This document shows positions 54,388 to 64,000 of a stretch of 64,000 nt of DNA, piece by piece. Below the pieces are notes generated by a model that was not told where the DNA came from, did no database searches, and saw only the letters and a list, made by a program, of their open reading frames with translations. The position numbers and the translations under genes are program-made. Source of the stretch: Rhipicephalus microplus (taxonomy: Eukaryota > Arthropoda > Arachnida > Ixodida > Ixodidae); NCBI RefSeq assembly GCF_043290135.1, contig NC_134705.1, forward strand, positions 53,971,771-54,035,770, in the 5' to 3' direction. Each line of letters starts with the position of its first letter. Position 1 is the stretch's first letter.

Positions 54388-56163
54388 AAAGATTTCACCG
54401 GTGCCTTGCTTTAGATGAAGTTGTAGGCCAATATCGCCTAACTACAGGTTTTCGAGTTCGTCTGGCCATCGTTTTGCATGGCACTAGAGCCTTGACAACA
54501 GCCGGTCATGGAGTGTTCTTACACTTTATCAATAGACGTGCATGCCTGGCCAGCTCTTCATTGTTGTCATTGGCAGCTTCCAGTCTGCAGATGCCCTTTG
54601 CCTGTTGGCCGTACTTGGTTCCTCATGACACCGACGACTACTAAATGCTGCCATCGGTGAGTTCACCTTGCAGAACTAAATTTCACCGGTACTATAATTC
54701 ACGCAGTTCTATAACGTGTGCAAGTTTTTAAGCCCATCAGATGTAATGTTTCTCTATGGTAAGTTGAAGCATGAAAAATTTACTACTACTGTTATATGCA
54801 TACATATATTAAGGAGCAAATGCAAAAAAAGTTTTTTGTGATTTCATACAAGTGAGCTCTTGTTTGATTATGAGGTTGGGCCTGTCGATTGACCACGTTT
54901 GATAGTTAGAAAGTTAATGTGAATTTATTTTGCAGGAGCCAGGTTGCACTTAACAAATTTATGTTATTTTGGAAAATTAGTTCTATAGACGATTACCACT
55001 GTGGTAGTACTATACTTCAGTAGGACATATATATTGCGGTACGTAAATTTTACATGAGGCTTCAGTTTATTTCAAAGTAATTATAGCAGATTTTGGTCAC
55101 TTTAACGAAGTGATAGCTTCCTCAATTAAGTAATAGAAGTGAGTGCTTTTATTGATTGTTTTTAAATATCTCGTTTTTGGCTCTTCACAGATCGCAGAGA
55201 TTGGTTTGTTAAGGTACTGTGATGCATCGGTTGCACATTCTGGCACATCAATTATCGTCATTACTTGTAGCACCTGTACAAAAATAGGAAGGACACGTTC
55301 TCCCTAACTATGCAAGCCTATGTCACTGCTGGGACTGTTATCATTCAGCGGATGTGGCGTGAAAGCATGCATGGCAGCCTCATCTGGAAGAACTGTGATC
55401 TGCTTGGGAGCTTCGAGGGCAGAAAACTGCCTAACGGCTGGCTGAGAGGTTAGTTATTCTTTAATTCATACGATTACGTGAACACCACTTACCGTGCAGA
55501 AATTAAAAACCCAAGCATGGTTGCTTTCAGTGGATACTTGTAATATTCTTACACATAATTCTTATTCAACATTTATAGAACTAAATTGCAAGATAATTGA
55601 GAATGTTGAAAGCTGAAAGCCTGCAGCTTATGAATGAAACTCCAATAATCTGAGACTCAAAAGCTTGAGCTTTGAAACGAGCACAAATACTTTGATTCCT
55701 TATTGAGCTCTCGAGCTTGTGACTACCTCTGTGGATCAAGTGCTCTGGAAGGAAATAGCAAGTGGGTGAAAATTGCCTGGCTGTTCACAACTTGCAAGGA
55801 GAAAGACCTATTGAAAAGCCTCAGATGACATAGGGCCAGTAACTGCATATTTTACCTAATGTAGCTTTTTTTCTCTCAGTGATGTTGCTTGTGTTTCAGC
55901 CGAACTGGTTCACCACGATTGCATAGTGATATATATTTTTCTACAAATTGTACCTGACCTAAGTATGCATTGTTGATCCCTAAAGGTGACGTTCAGTGTG
56001 TTTCAAAGCCATGGCTTCAGATTTCTCTGTCTGTGGCTAGCCTATTTCAGCAGCAGCGCGATGCAGCTAGCACACATGCAATCCAAGTCATGGAGCACTC
56101 CTTTGGTGTTCTGCGCAGGACGCAGCATATCCATACGGCAAGACACTGGTATCAACAATAATG
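54388..56163 (+). pseudogene. PIF/Harbinger-type transposase remnant
   Basis: Plus strand, three separated pieces. (1) 54333-54644 has 'ALDEVVGQYRLTTGFRVRL' and 'GHGVFLHFI', like the N-terminal helical region ('FRLxxxxVxxL', 'FLxFLxTG'). (2) 55280-55450 reads 'KNRKDTFSLTMQAYVTAG', then 'MWRESMHGSLIWKNCDLLGSFE' and 'LPNGWL', close to 'NRKGxxSxNxQ..WPGSxHDSxI..S.L..GWLLGD'; the catalytic Asp of HDS is lost (Gly). (3) 56068-56163 has 'THAIQVMEHSFGVLRRT', like 'xRxxVExxFGxLKxR' with the catalytic Glu. A splice-like 'ttttgcag|g' occurs at 54929-54937. Frame breaks and the lost Asp make it inactive. Confidence 0.65.
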
Positions 56164-58687
56164 GTGAGTGTTGGTGGCACCTGTAGGAGCCCGTTGTGTT
56201 TGTTGCGTATGATTATTTTCCCTGATGAAGTGCATTTTTGAAAGGTTTTCTTCATTTAGAATAATAGATGTCAGCAACAAGCACATTCATAATTCACAAG
56301 TTCTTTGTGTCTTCTAGACTGCCCATTTGCTCCTTACGCGGTACGGTGAGCTGGCTATGTTAGACAGCCTTAGAGTTATGAATATGGGCTGTTGTGTTGT
56401 AATGCAGTCTAACTTGTGTTTCTTAGTGAACTTATTTGTGGTCTGCTTCTCGCACCTAGTGTAAAGTCAAAATAGAAGAAACTTTATTGGCTTTTTATGT
56501 CTGGCAGAAGTTTCATGCCTTCATCTATAACATTGTAGTTTTGCTCTTGTATCATATTAAATATATTTTCAGTCTTCACTGTTTTTGTGTTTGTTGAGGC
56601 TTGTCATTGGCTTCTGAAAATGCAGTATCTGTAAATATGAGCCCATAATTGACAACTATACACTCTTGCATGTAGCATGGTTGTAACAATGATCTGTAGT
56701 TTTCTAAGTTCCAGCAGTAACAAGGGTTTCGGTGCTCCACGGTCATGTACAGTGTATCAAGAACAGAGCACAGAAGACCAACAAGTATAAAGAGACTGCC
56801 AGTGACTGTTCTCCTGCTCAAAGTTTACAACAGCAGAAAGAGCACATTGTGATGTCAGGAGTAGCTGCTGCTTAATTTCTTAGCAGTGCATTATTCAGCA
56901 GTTCATTTGCTTGCATCCGAAATTATTTAAATTTTGCATGGAAGATACCAAACTATGACACGAATTTAAAGGCTGCTGTATTGTTAGTGGGCAAATATTT
57001 TTGAGCTGAAGTTTTTAACATGTGTGTTAAGTGCCTGCGTGCCTCTACATTTACATGCCAGAAATCACAGCATCCATGGTCGCCAATGGTAACTGTGTTT
57101 GCATTCTTTGTAGTACAAGAAGTAAAGCCATGGATGCAGTAATCATGTACTTAGTCGATGTAATCCTTCAGTGTACACTCATTTGTATAGCACCAATGAT
57201 GCCATGAGTGTATAAGTTCTGGGAAGTGAATCTATGTGGATTATTTTATTTGGAAGGAAGAGGATCATCACAACTCCTAGTATACCTTAACAGTAGATTT
57301 TAGTGCTTGGGTATTATCCCACTGCCTATCCGTCCTTCAACAGTCTACTTATCTACTGTATAAGTGTACCTTTTTAAATGTATACTTTTCTCGGATAGGT
57401 TTGTTCATAATGTAATGCAAGTGACTTATTATCTATACAGCTCTACTCAGACTAGGAATAAAAGTATTTATTTTTATATGTAGCTATAGGATGCATTCAC
57501 TTGTGTTTTTCTAGGTGCCTGTACAATCGTTTAGCCCTACAAAAGTGCTGGTATACTCTAATATTGAATCAGGCATCTTAAAATAGTTTGTTAGTGGAAG
57601 TAAGAATGTGTTTACAACCAATATTACAATCCTCAGATGAACTGTGAGAACTCTGTGGCAATTTATTTACATTTTTGAACTTCGTGAAGGCAAATGTTGT
57701 TATAATCTTTTATTGTGGTCCCTGTTTCATGCAAATGAAACATAATTACTTTGCAGTGGCACAGTATTAGTTGTTATTTTACACATATGTGCTGAGCAAC
57801 ATCGCAGTTGAGGCCAGCAGCAAGACATACATGCAGTGAACTGGAGCTTCACCTCACATAGTGTGCAGTCTTTGCCCACCAGTAAATTCAATATTTTTCA
57901 AGCAGACTAATAGACAGCTGTATGGGAACTGTGTTGATGTGCAAACTTTGAAGTCTACTTGAGGAGTGTTTTTCATCATTTTTGTCCAGGTGAAGTAGCT
58001 ACCCAAGGCCACAACTGGTGGGAATGTGGTGGTTTCCTCTCTCCAAAAGCACTCTTACCAGCTGCCTAAATGTTAGCATGGGGTGAATTCACGAACTGTA
58101 AAAATAATTGGTCTTTGTTTTCTTGGCCGAAAGAGTCACTTCCGTCGTTGAGCCACCACGACGCGCCAGAATAGAAACTTTTAGCTCAATAAAGTTGATT
58201 CTACGTTTGAGAAGTCTTTTGGGGAAACGAAATGGCACCTAAAGCTATAAATATAAACACTGTTTGCACCAAGGAGCTTAGTAGCTTATATTTGTTTTAT
58301 TCATGCATTGTCTAGAATTTACTCGTGCTGTGCCAACTTTCAGCCCAAGTGTCCCAACATGCTTTGTTAGTGGGTTGTGAATAAGCCAAGCTATGTAAAT
58401 AAACAGAGTGATATTGCAGACATGTAAAAAATATTGATGCACAGCCCTTTTTTTTAGCATGACATTGTCAAGGGCTTTATTCTTGGGTTTTTTATAAAAA
58501 CTGCTTGTCACTGGGCAGCAGCGGAAAACTATGCATCAAGATTTTGCGAGATGATTCGAGAAACACCGTGTTAAGACATAACAGTGCCGGAGGATTTCTC
58601 TCGTAAGATACTTTCTGTAGTATATTCAAAATGAGTGTATTAGAATTGTTGTTTTATAGCCGTTCATTTTAATATATACACCTGAGT

Positions 58688-58760
58688 GTATGTATGTATG
58701 TATGGGTGTACATATGTATATGTGTGTGCGTATATGTGTGTCTGTATGTATGTATGTATC
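58688..58760. repeat. (tatg)n/(tg)n microsatellite
   Basis: Imperfect run of 'tgtatgtatgtatg', 'tgtgtgtg' and 'tgtatgtatgtatg'. Confidence 0.9.
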
Positions 58761-59869
58761 TTTTAAATGAGAATCCGTTTATCATTGGTGAGTAGGTTTG
58801 GTAATGATTTGGCTGAATTTGTTTCAAGTTATTTCTCTTTTGAGCCATTATATATTTCAATTTGTTTTGTACTGCATAAAAATAAATGTAACCTTAAACA
58901 GAATATGTGTGTTCGAAGAAATTGTTTCATTTACCAACCTACAGTCATGGGCAAAAAATTGGGTAAAATTGAACAAACCTGCGAAGATTAGTTTAGAGCA
59001 TAGCTACTCTACATGACATATCTCATACACATTGCGTTGGTTGAATATGTCGATTTCAACTTTTCAATTTTAATCAGAATAAGCAAGCTATCACCCGTGG
59101 TTGTATATGTGTGTGATATTTATGCATACTGTGATACCGGTTCACAATTACAATTAAGGTCACAAACCTAGTCAAGCTGAATGCACGAATTTTGTCCATG
59201 CACCTTTCATCTGCACTGGAACTGTTGTTAATAAAAAATAAACTTCAGTTTAGAAATTTATTCTAGCAACCAAAAGCAGGGTATTTCTTTATCACACAAA
59301 TCAAATTGCCATTGTTCTGTTCAATTCTGGACAATAGGGGACCCTCTCAGCAGAACTCGATTAACAGTTATAGTTCATTTTATTCATTGACAGCGACATT
59401 ACACTGAATTGTGCAGCATGACAAATAGCGGGAGAGAAGACACAAACTAGTCCCTCTGTTTGCGTCAGCTCTAACTGTCCCTGCTCTTTGGGCTTGCTGC
59501 ATGTGCTAATGCCCACCAAATTAGCACGAAAGCGTGTCCCTACAAAGGCAGTCAACTTGGCTGCAAGCAGTTAGCTCACTGCATGTGTAGATTTTCTTCA
59601 AAACACCATGAAGAATGATTGCTGGTCGAATATCCAAACGCGTGAAAAGTAATTTACCAGGTGTGATATTGGTATTTCAGCACTGGACACTTTTGCAATA
59701 AGAGAGGATGGAGGAGAAAATTACGAACCCTGAATTGTTTAGTTTTTGAAGGAGCACAGTACAGCGCTTTTGGGTCAAAAGGGGAGTGAAAGAAGCAAGT
59801 GCCAAAGCCTACTTCTCAGAAAATTAGCACCCGCCACCACGCATAATGTCAGGCCGGGCAACCTCTTGA

Positions 59870-59958
59870 AAAAAAAGTGCTCAGTGATTCTGCGAATCGA
59901 ACCAAGTACCTCTTAGATTGTAGTTGAGCGCTGTAACCGCTCGTCCACTGCAGCAGTG
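59870..59958 (-). repeat. tRNA-like segment, possible SINE head
   Basis: On minus, 'tggacgagcggttacagcgc' (A-box-like) is followed about 35 bp later by 'ggttcgattcg' (B-box-like, close to GGTTCRANNCC). It does not fold into a convincing full cloverleaf by eye and lacks the body of the Ruka-like family. It could be the head of another SINE family or a tRNA relic. Confidence 0.4.
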
Positions 59959-60202
59959 ATTGCGTTCGCCCTATTGCTGATATATCGTCATTCCTTCGAA
60001 TGAAGCCAAATGCAAAAACGTCCGGTGAAACTTTGTAAAAAATAGGAAAAATAGTTAGAATGCGTTTGCCCAATGTTACTAGATGATAGAAACTGCCACG
60101 TGTGACTGTATAACCGTGCGCAATTTATTATTGTACATTACTGTCATGACGTTGGGATAGCCGGCTCTAACGTAGGCTACCTTCTCATAGTTTGCCAAAT
60201 AT

Positions 60203-61582
60203 AAATAAGAAAATAAAAATATATATCGGCATGTGACAACGCTAATCAACTATTATGAGTTCACTGTCACTAGTGTCAATTTCACTAGATGAATGCTCAG
60301 TTTGCTTCCATTATTGTTATTCAGGAAAGTTTTGGCTCATTACCTCAACTCTCCTAATTAGCATTGATTCTCCCATCTAAGGACAGTCACACTTCATCTC
60401 ACTTTCCGAGTGGCTGTCACTCCCATATAACGCGTACTCCACTTTTTTATGCTCTCCGAGCATCTGACGCTGCTTTACGGAGACTTTCCCTGACGTCTGC
60501 TGGGCCAGAAAATTGTTTTTATTATCTATCAATTTCAAGCTTTCGCGCAGCCAAAACGAGAGTCTCTCTATGTCTCTCTTTTCATCCTTTTCGCACGTGT
60601 GATAACGTCTCTCGACCTCAAGACTCGTATACACGTTCCTTGCTTTGTTTGCGCACTCACACAACGCTGGACGAAATATTTGCACCGTGTTTTGTGAAAA
60701 GCATTAGCACTGAGACACCTCTCGACGAGTCTCCCTCGTTTTACGTAGACATATACCTAAGCGTAAGCGTATGCACGTTCTCGCATTCCGGCTTTATAAA
60801 AATGCTGCGGTGCATGGAACCAGCGAAATTGATCTCACAATTTCATTTGATTACTGCTGTTATCTATCTCCGCACAATTTGTCTGCAGGCACTAAAGTCG
60901 CTCATGTGTCTTGTAATAAGAATATTGTAACAAAGGCTACCTTTGACTATAGGTACACAAAACCCTTACGTTCACCACTATACCGTGCTAGATTGCACCG
61001 AATTAGTTAAGTAGCAGCGCAGCTTCAATGAAGTGTAAGGTAACTGGTCGCGTTAAATAGGGGAAGACATTCGAGGCACATTTTCAAACATTGCATGCAT
61101 CGATTTATGTGTGGTTTCATTTATGTGGTGCACCTGTAGTGTTGTTCACTAGTACTTGGCGAGACAGTGCATGGATTGCTCGGTGGCTTAAAGCCATCGA
61201 GCAGTTACTTTTTTTAGCTACAGTCGTTGATTAAAGGCGAGTGCTTGGCTTTGCACATTCCACCAAAACCTCTATTACAACGTACGCGACATCCCGTAAG
61301 CGCTGTAGCAGACGCTCGCGGAAATGAAACTTAGATGCAGCAAATCATTGGCTATCATCGTATACTCTCGATGCTAGATGCTTTGCGTGCTACCTTGATA
61401 TTATCAGCACACACTTCTTTCTTTGCTTGTCGTTTCATCGGCTATCGTGTGTCCTCCTTGCCCTCTTGCCGAATAAGTGCCGAATAAGTTAAATTCATAC
61501 CCCCGCTATAGTAATCCCTTCAGATAAGAAATTTTTGGCTAAGAAAATGCGTAGCCAAAGAGAAAGCTTTGTCAATTCGGCC
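60203..61582. repeat. Left arm of a ~3.8-kb inverted repeat
   Basis: About 1380 bp, reverse-complementary to 62109-64000 once two SINEs are removed from the latter. Landmarks: 'tgtgacaacgctaatcaac' at ~60232 against 'gttgattagcgttgtcaca' at ~63952; 'ctgctgggccagaaaattg' at ~60498 against 'caattttctggcccagcag' at ~63430; 'ttccggctttataaaaatgctgc' at ~60786 against its complement at ~63137; and the inner end 'gcgtagccaaagagaaagctttg' at ~61550 against the right arm at ~62120. The open frame 60364-60930 is antisense-paired with frames in the other arm and has no known domain. Confidence 0.92.
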
Positions 61583-62108
61583 CAAGGGGTTAAACAGGAA
61601 TGGGCATACGGAAATGTTTATACAAAAACCTAATTGACATCACACAATACACTGACAGTGATAATGATTGAAAAAAGCTCAACGGAAAAAAAACAATACA
61701 ATTCAACAGTTTTGTATGAATTTACGAAAAGCTAAAGAAAAACATTACAACAATGGCATAGCTTTGCTGACTGATACGTACTAAAAAAATAAAAGCATTG
61801 TGTAACTCTGGGCAGCATGACTGTACAAAAAAACTGTTAGTGGTTATTGAGAGCATGTAGAAATAAGTCAACTGTTGGACACTGTACAGTATCGGGTGAC
61901 AGGCAATTCCACTCACGGGTACTTGGAAAAAATGAATACCTGAATCCTTAGACCTACATTGCAAATGAATTCTCAGACCTACATTGCACACTGAGCGGAT
62001 GTTATCCGCACTTTTTTCGTGCAATGTGTTTGCCAGTTATCGCAAGGGGTGCGCGTGGCTTGTTGTTGAAACTGCTGAAATTTTCAGTGGTGGAGACGCA
62101 TGTGCCAG
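61583..62108. other. Loop of the large inverted repeat
   Basis: The ~526 bp between the arms are unique. They contain a LINE C-terminal fragment on minus (61720-61995) and a small direct repeat of 'agacctacattgca' (near 61949 and 61975). Confidence 0.7.
61720..61995 (-). pseudogene. LINE reverse transcriptase C-terminal fragment
   Basis: On minus, one frame reads 'RYSFFPSTREWNCLSPDTV' and then 'FLHALNN', matching the ORF2 tail signature 'SFFPRTIxxWNSLPxxVV' seen in LINE-B (6133-6330). A stop follows. It is in the loop of the inverted repeat, so it was captured by, or inserted into, that structure. Confidence 0.6.
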
Positions 62109-62386
62109 CACGGCATCAGGGGTCGAATTCTCAAAGCCTTCTCTTGGCTACGCATTTTCCTAGCCAAGAATTCTCTTATCTTGATGGATTACTATAGCAC
62201 GAGTATGAATTTAACTTATTCGGCACTTAATAGGGCGAAGAGGATACACAAATGGCGACGAAACGACAAGGAAAGAAAGAAGTGTGTGCCGATAATATCA
62301 ATGTAGCACGCAAAGCGTCCAGCATCGAGAGTATATGATGATAGCCAATGATTTGCTGCATCTAAGTTTCAGTTTCGCGAGTGTCT

Positions 62387-62628
62387 TCTTGATTGATATA
62401 TGGGGTTTAACGTCCCAATACCACCATATGATTGTGAGAGACGCCATAGTGGAGGGCTCCGGAAATTTCAACCACCTGGGGTTCATTAACGTGCACCCAA
62501 ATCTGAGCAAACGGGCCTACAACATTTCCGCCTCCATTGGAAATGCAGCCACCGCAGCCGGAATTCGATCCCGAGACCTTCGGGTCAGCCGCCGAGTACC
62601 TTAGCCACTAGAACATCACGGCGAGGCC
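62387..62628 (-). repeat. tRNA-derived SINE, full length (Ruka-like)
   Basis: Minus orientation: tail 'tcttgattgat', 'ggggtttaacgtccc', core 'cattaacgtgcacccaaatctgag', B-box complement 'gaattcgatcccgag' and head end 'ccttagccactag'. It interrupts the right arm of the inverted repeat with an 11-bp target duplication. The plus-strand open frame 62335-62604 runs through it and is not a gene. Confidence 0.92.
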
Positions 62629-63363
62629 CGCGAGCGTCTGCTACAGCATTTACGAGATGCCGCGTACGTTGTAATAGACGTTTTGGTTTCTATAAAAAAT
62701 CACTCGCCTTTCAACAACGACTGTAGCTAAAAAAAAATTGCTTGATGGCCGTAAGCCATCGAGCAATCCCTGCACTATCTCGCCAAGTATAAGTAAACAA
62801 CACTCTGGGTGCACCACATTAATAAAACCACGCGTAAATCGATGTATGCAATGTTTGAAAGTGGGCCTCAAATGTCTTCACCTGTTTAACACGACCAGTT
62901 ACCTTACATTTTAATGAAGCTGCGCTGATACTCAACTAATCTGGTGTAATAGAGCACGGTATAGTGGCGAACGTAAGTGTATTTTGTACCTAGACGTAAA
63001 AGGTTGCCTTTCTTACAATATTCTTGTTACAAGACAGAGGAGCGACTATTGTGCCTGCGGACGAATTGTGCAGAAATAGACAACAGCAGTAATCAAACAA
63101 AATTGTGAGCGGAATCGAGCAGGTTCTATGCACTGCAGCATTTTTATAAAGCCGGAATGAGAGAACGTGAATACCTTTACTCTTAGATATGTGTCTACGA
63201 AAAAATGAGAAGACTCGTCGGGAACTGTTTCAGTGCTAATGCTTTTCACAAACCACGGTGCTACTATTTTGTCCAGCGTTGTTTGAGTAAGCAAACAAAG
63301 CAAGGGACATGTATACGAGTCTTGAAGTCAAGAGACGTTATCACACGTGCAAAAAGGATGAAG

Positions 63364-63382
63364 AGAGAGAGAGAGAGAGAGA
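63364..63382. repeat. (ga)n microsatellite
   Basis: A run of about nine 'ga' units in the right arm. The matching place in the left arm ('gagagtctctctatgtctctc' near 60560) has a much shorter tract, so it expanded after the arms formed. Confidence 0.9.
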
Positions 63383-63449
63383 CTCTCGTTTCGTGTCCGC
63401 GAAAGCTTGAAAAGAATGTATAATAAAGACAATTTTCTGGCCCAGCAGA

Positions 63450-63696
63450 AGTCGCCCCGCTGTGGTGGTCTAGTGGCTAAGCTACTCGGCTGCTGGACCG
63501 CAGGTCGCGGGTTCAAATCCCAGTTGCAGCGGCTGCATTTCCGGTGGAAGCGGAAGTGTTGTAGGCCCATCTGCTCAGATTTGGGTGCACGTTAAAGAAT
63601 CCCAGCGGTCCAAATTTTCAGAGCCCTCCTCTACGGCGTCTCTCATAATCATATGGTGGTTTTGGGACGACAAACCCCATATATCAATCAATCCAT
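63450..63696 (+). repeat. tRNA-derived SINE, full length (Ruka-like)
   Basis: The best-preserved copy in the window. Head 'cgctgtggtggtctagtggctaagctactcggctg' (A box 'tggtctagtgg'), B box 'gggttcaaatccc', core 'cagatttgggtgcacgttaaagaa', end 'ggttttgggacgacaaacccc' and tail 'atatatcaatcaatcc'. It is flanked by 9-bp duplications. It was inserted in the opposite orientation to the copy at 62387-62628. Confidence 0.95.
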
Positions 63697-64000
63697 CCCA
63701 GCAGATGTTAGGGAAAGTTTCCGTAAATAAGCGTCGGACGCTTGGAGAGCATAAAAAAAGTGGAGTACGTGTTTATGGGAGCGACAACAGTACAGAAAGC
63801 GAGATGAAGTCTGACTGTCTCTAGATGTGAGAATCAATACTAATTAGGAGAGTTGTGAGTTATTGAGCCAACTCTTCCTAAATAACTATAATGTAAACAA
63901 ACTGAGTATTCATCTACTGAAAGTGACAGTAGTGACAGTGAATTCCTAATAGTTGATTAGCGTTGTCACAGGCTGATATACATTTTTGTTTTTATTTATA

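Larger units (their letters stand above)
56164..60202. other. No gene recognised
   Basis: About 4 kb of AT-rich DNA. It holds a 'tatg/tgtg' microsatellite at ~58688-58760 and a tRNA-like stretch on minus near 59870-59960. Short frames (56576-56821, 58278-58511, 59361-59555, 59849-60073) have no motif. Confidence 0.45.
62109..64000. repeat. Right arm of the large inverted repeat, with two SINE insertions
   Basis: Without the two SINEs and their target duplications this arm is about 1380 bp, equal to the left arm. It reaches the last base of the window ('tttatttata' pairs with 'tataaataa' at ~60201), so the true outer end may lie beyond. The SINE at 62387-62628 is flanked by an 11-bp duplication with one mismatch (62376-62386 and 62629-62639). 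The SINE at 63450-63696 is flanked by 'cccagcaga' (63441-63449 and 63697-63705). The left arm has the uninterrupted target at both places. Confidence 0.92.

Noticed and set aside
60364..60930. A 188-codon plus-strand open frame
   Set aside because: It lies in an arm of the large inverted repeat, with no recognisable domain; the other arm has the same sequence broken by stops and a SINE.

Overview
This window reads as eukaryotic, repeat-dense, largely non-coding DNA, most likely from a hard tick (Ixodidae, metastriate). The main clue is a tRNA-derived SINE present in at least five recognisable copies on both strands; it has a tRNA-like head, a 'cacgttaaagaa' core and a (ttga)n or (atca)n tail, and resembles the tick Ruka family. 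The organism call is inference. I found no host protein gene with recognisable domains, no rRNA, no canonical tRNA gene and no CRISPR array. Every coding region I can support belongs to a mobile element.

Layout. 1-3.9 kb: unique DNA with three SINEs. 3.88-5.8 kb: remains of a LINE on the minus strand (LINE-A). 5.8-9.95 kb: a second degraded minus-strand LINE (LINE-B), with ORF1 leader, endonuclease, reverse transcriptase and C-terminal tail all recognisable. 9.95-11.24 kb: exactly five units of a 258-bp tandem repeat, fused in frame to the LINE-B ORF1 leader. 11.24-19 kb: mostly unrecognised DNA with a ~490-bp hairpin-type inverted repeat at 14.65-15.14 kb. 19.0-26.75 kb: a nested stack in which an old dispersed repeat is split first by a coding-intact LINE (LINE-C, ~19.3-23.26 kb, plus strand) and then by an internally deleted Ty3/gypsy-type LTR element (23.43-26.40 kb, minus strand). 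29.75-30.4 kb: a Penelope-like fragment with a GIY-YIG endonuclease motif, followed by a second copy of the dispersed repeat. 36.72-39.50 kb: a foldback element with ~0.6-kb inverted arms. 45.6-47.6 kb: a 62-bp minisatellite followed by a second 258-bp array. 48.3-49.3 kb: a LINE RNase H and tail remnant. 49.5-50.65 kb: a decayed Ty3/gypsy RNase H/integrase. 54.1-56.2 kb: a decayed PIF/Harbinger transposase. 60.2-64.0 kb: a very large inverted repeat (arms ~1.38 kb), with two later SINE insertions in one arm.

The most notable object is LINE-C. Its ORF1 starts with a hydrophobic leader ending in a canonical 2A-type ribosome-skipping motif. ORF1 and ORF2 lie in the same frame, separated by a single UAG codon followed by CGG, with no in-frame AUG before the endonuclease domain. 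All endonuclease and reverse-transcriptase motifs I checked are intact. LINE-B carries a decayed version of the same leader and 2A motif. This suggests the LINE uses two recoding steps: 2A skipping to separate the leader, and UAG readthrough (or another non-AUG route) to make the enzyme.
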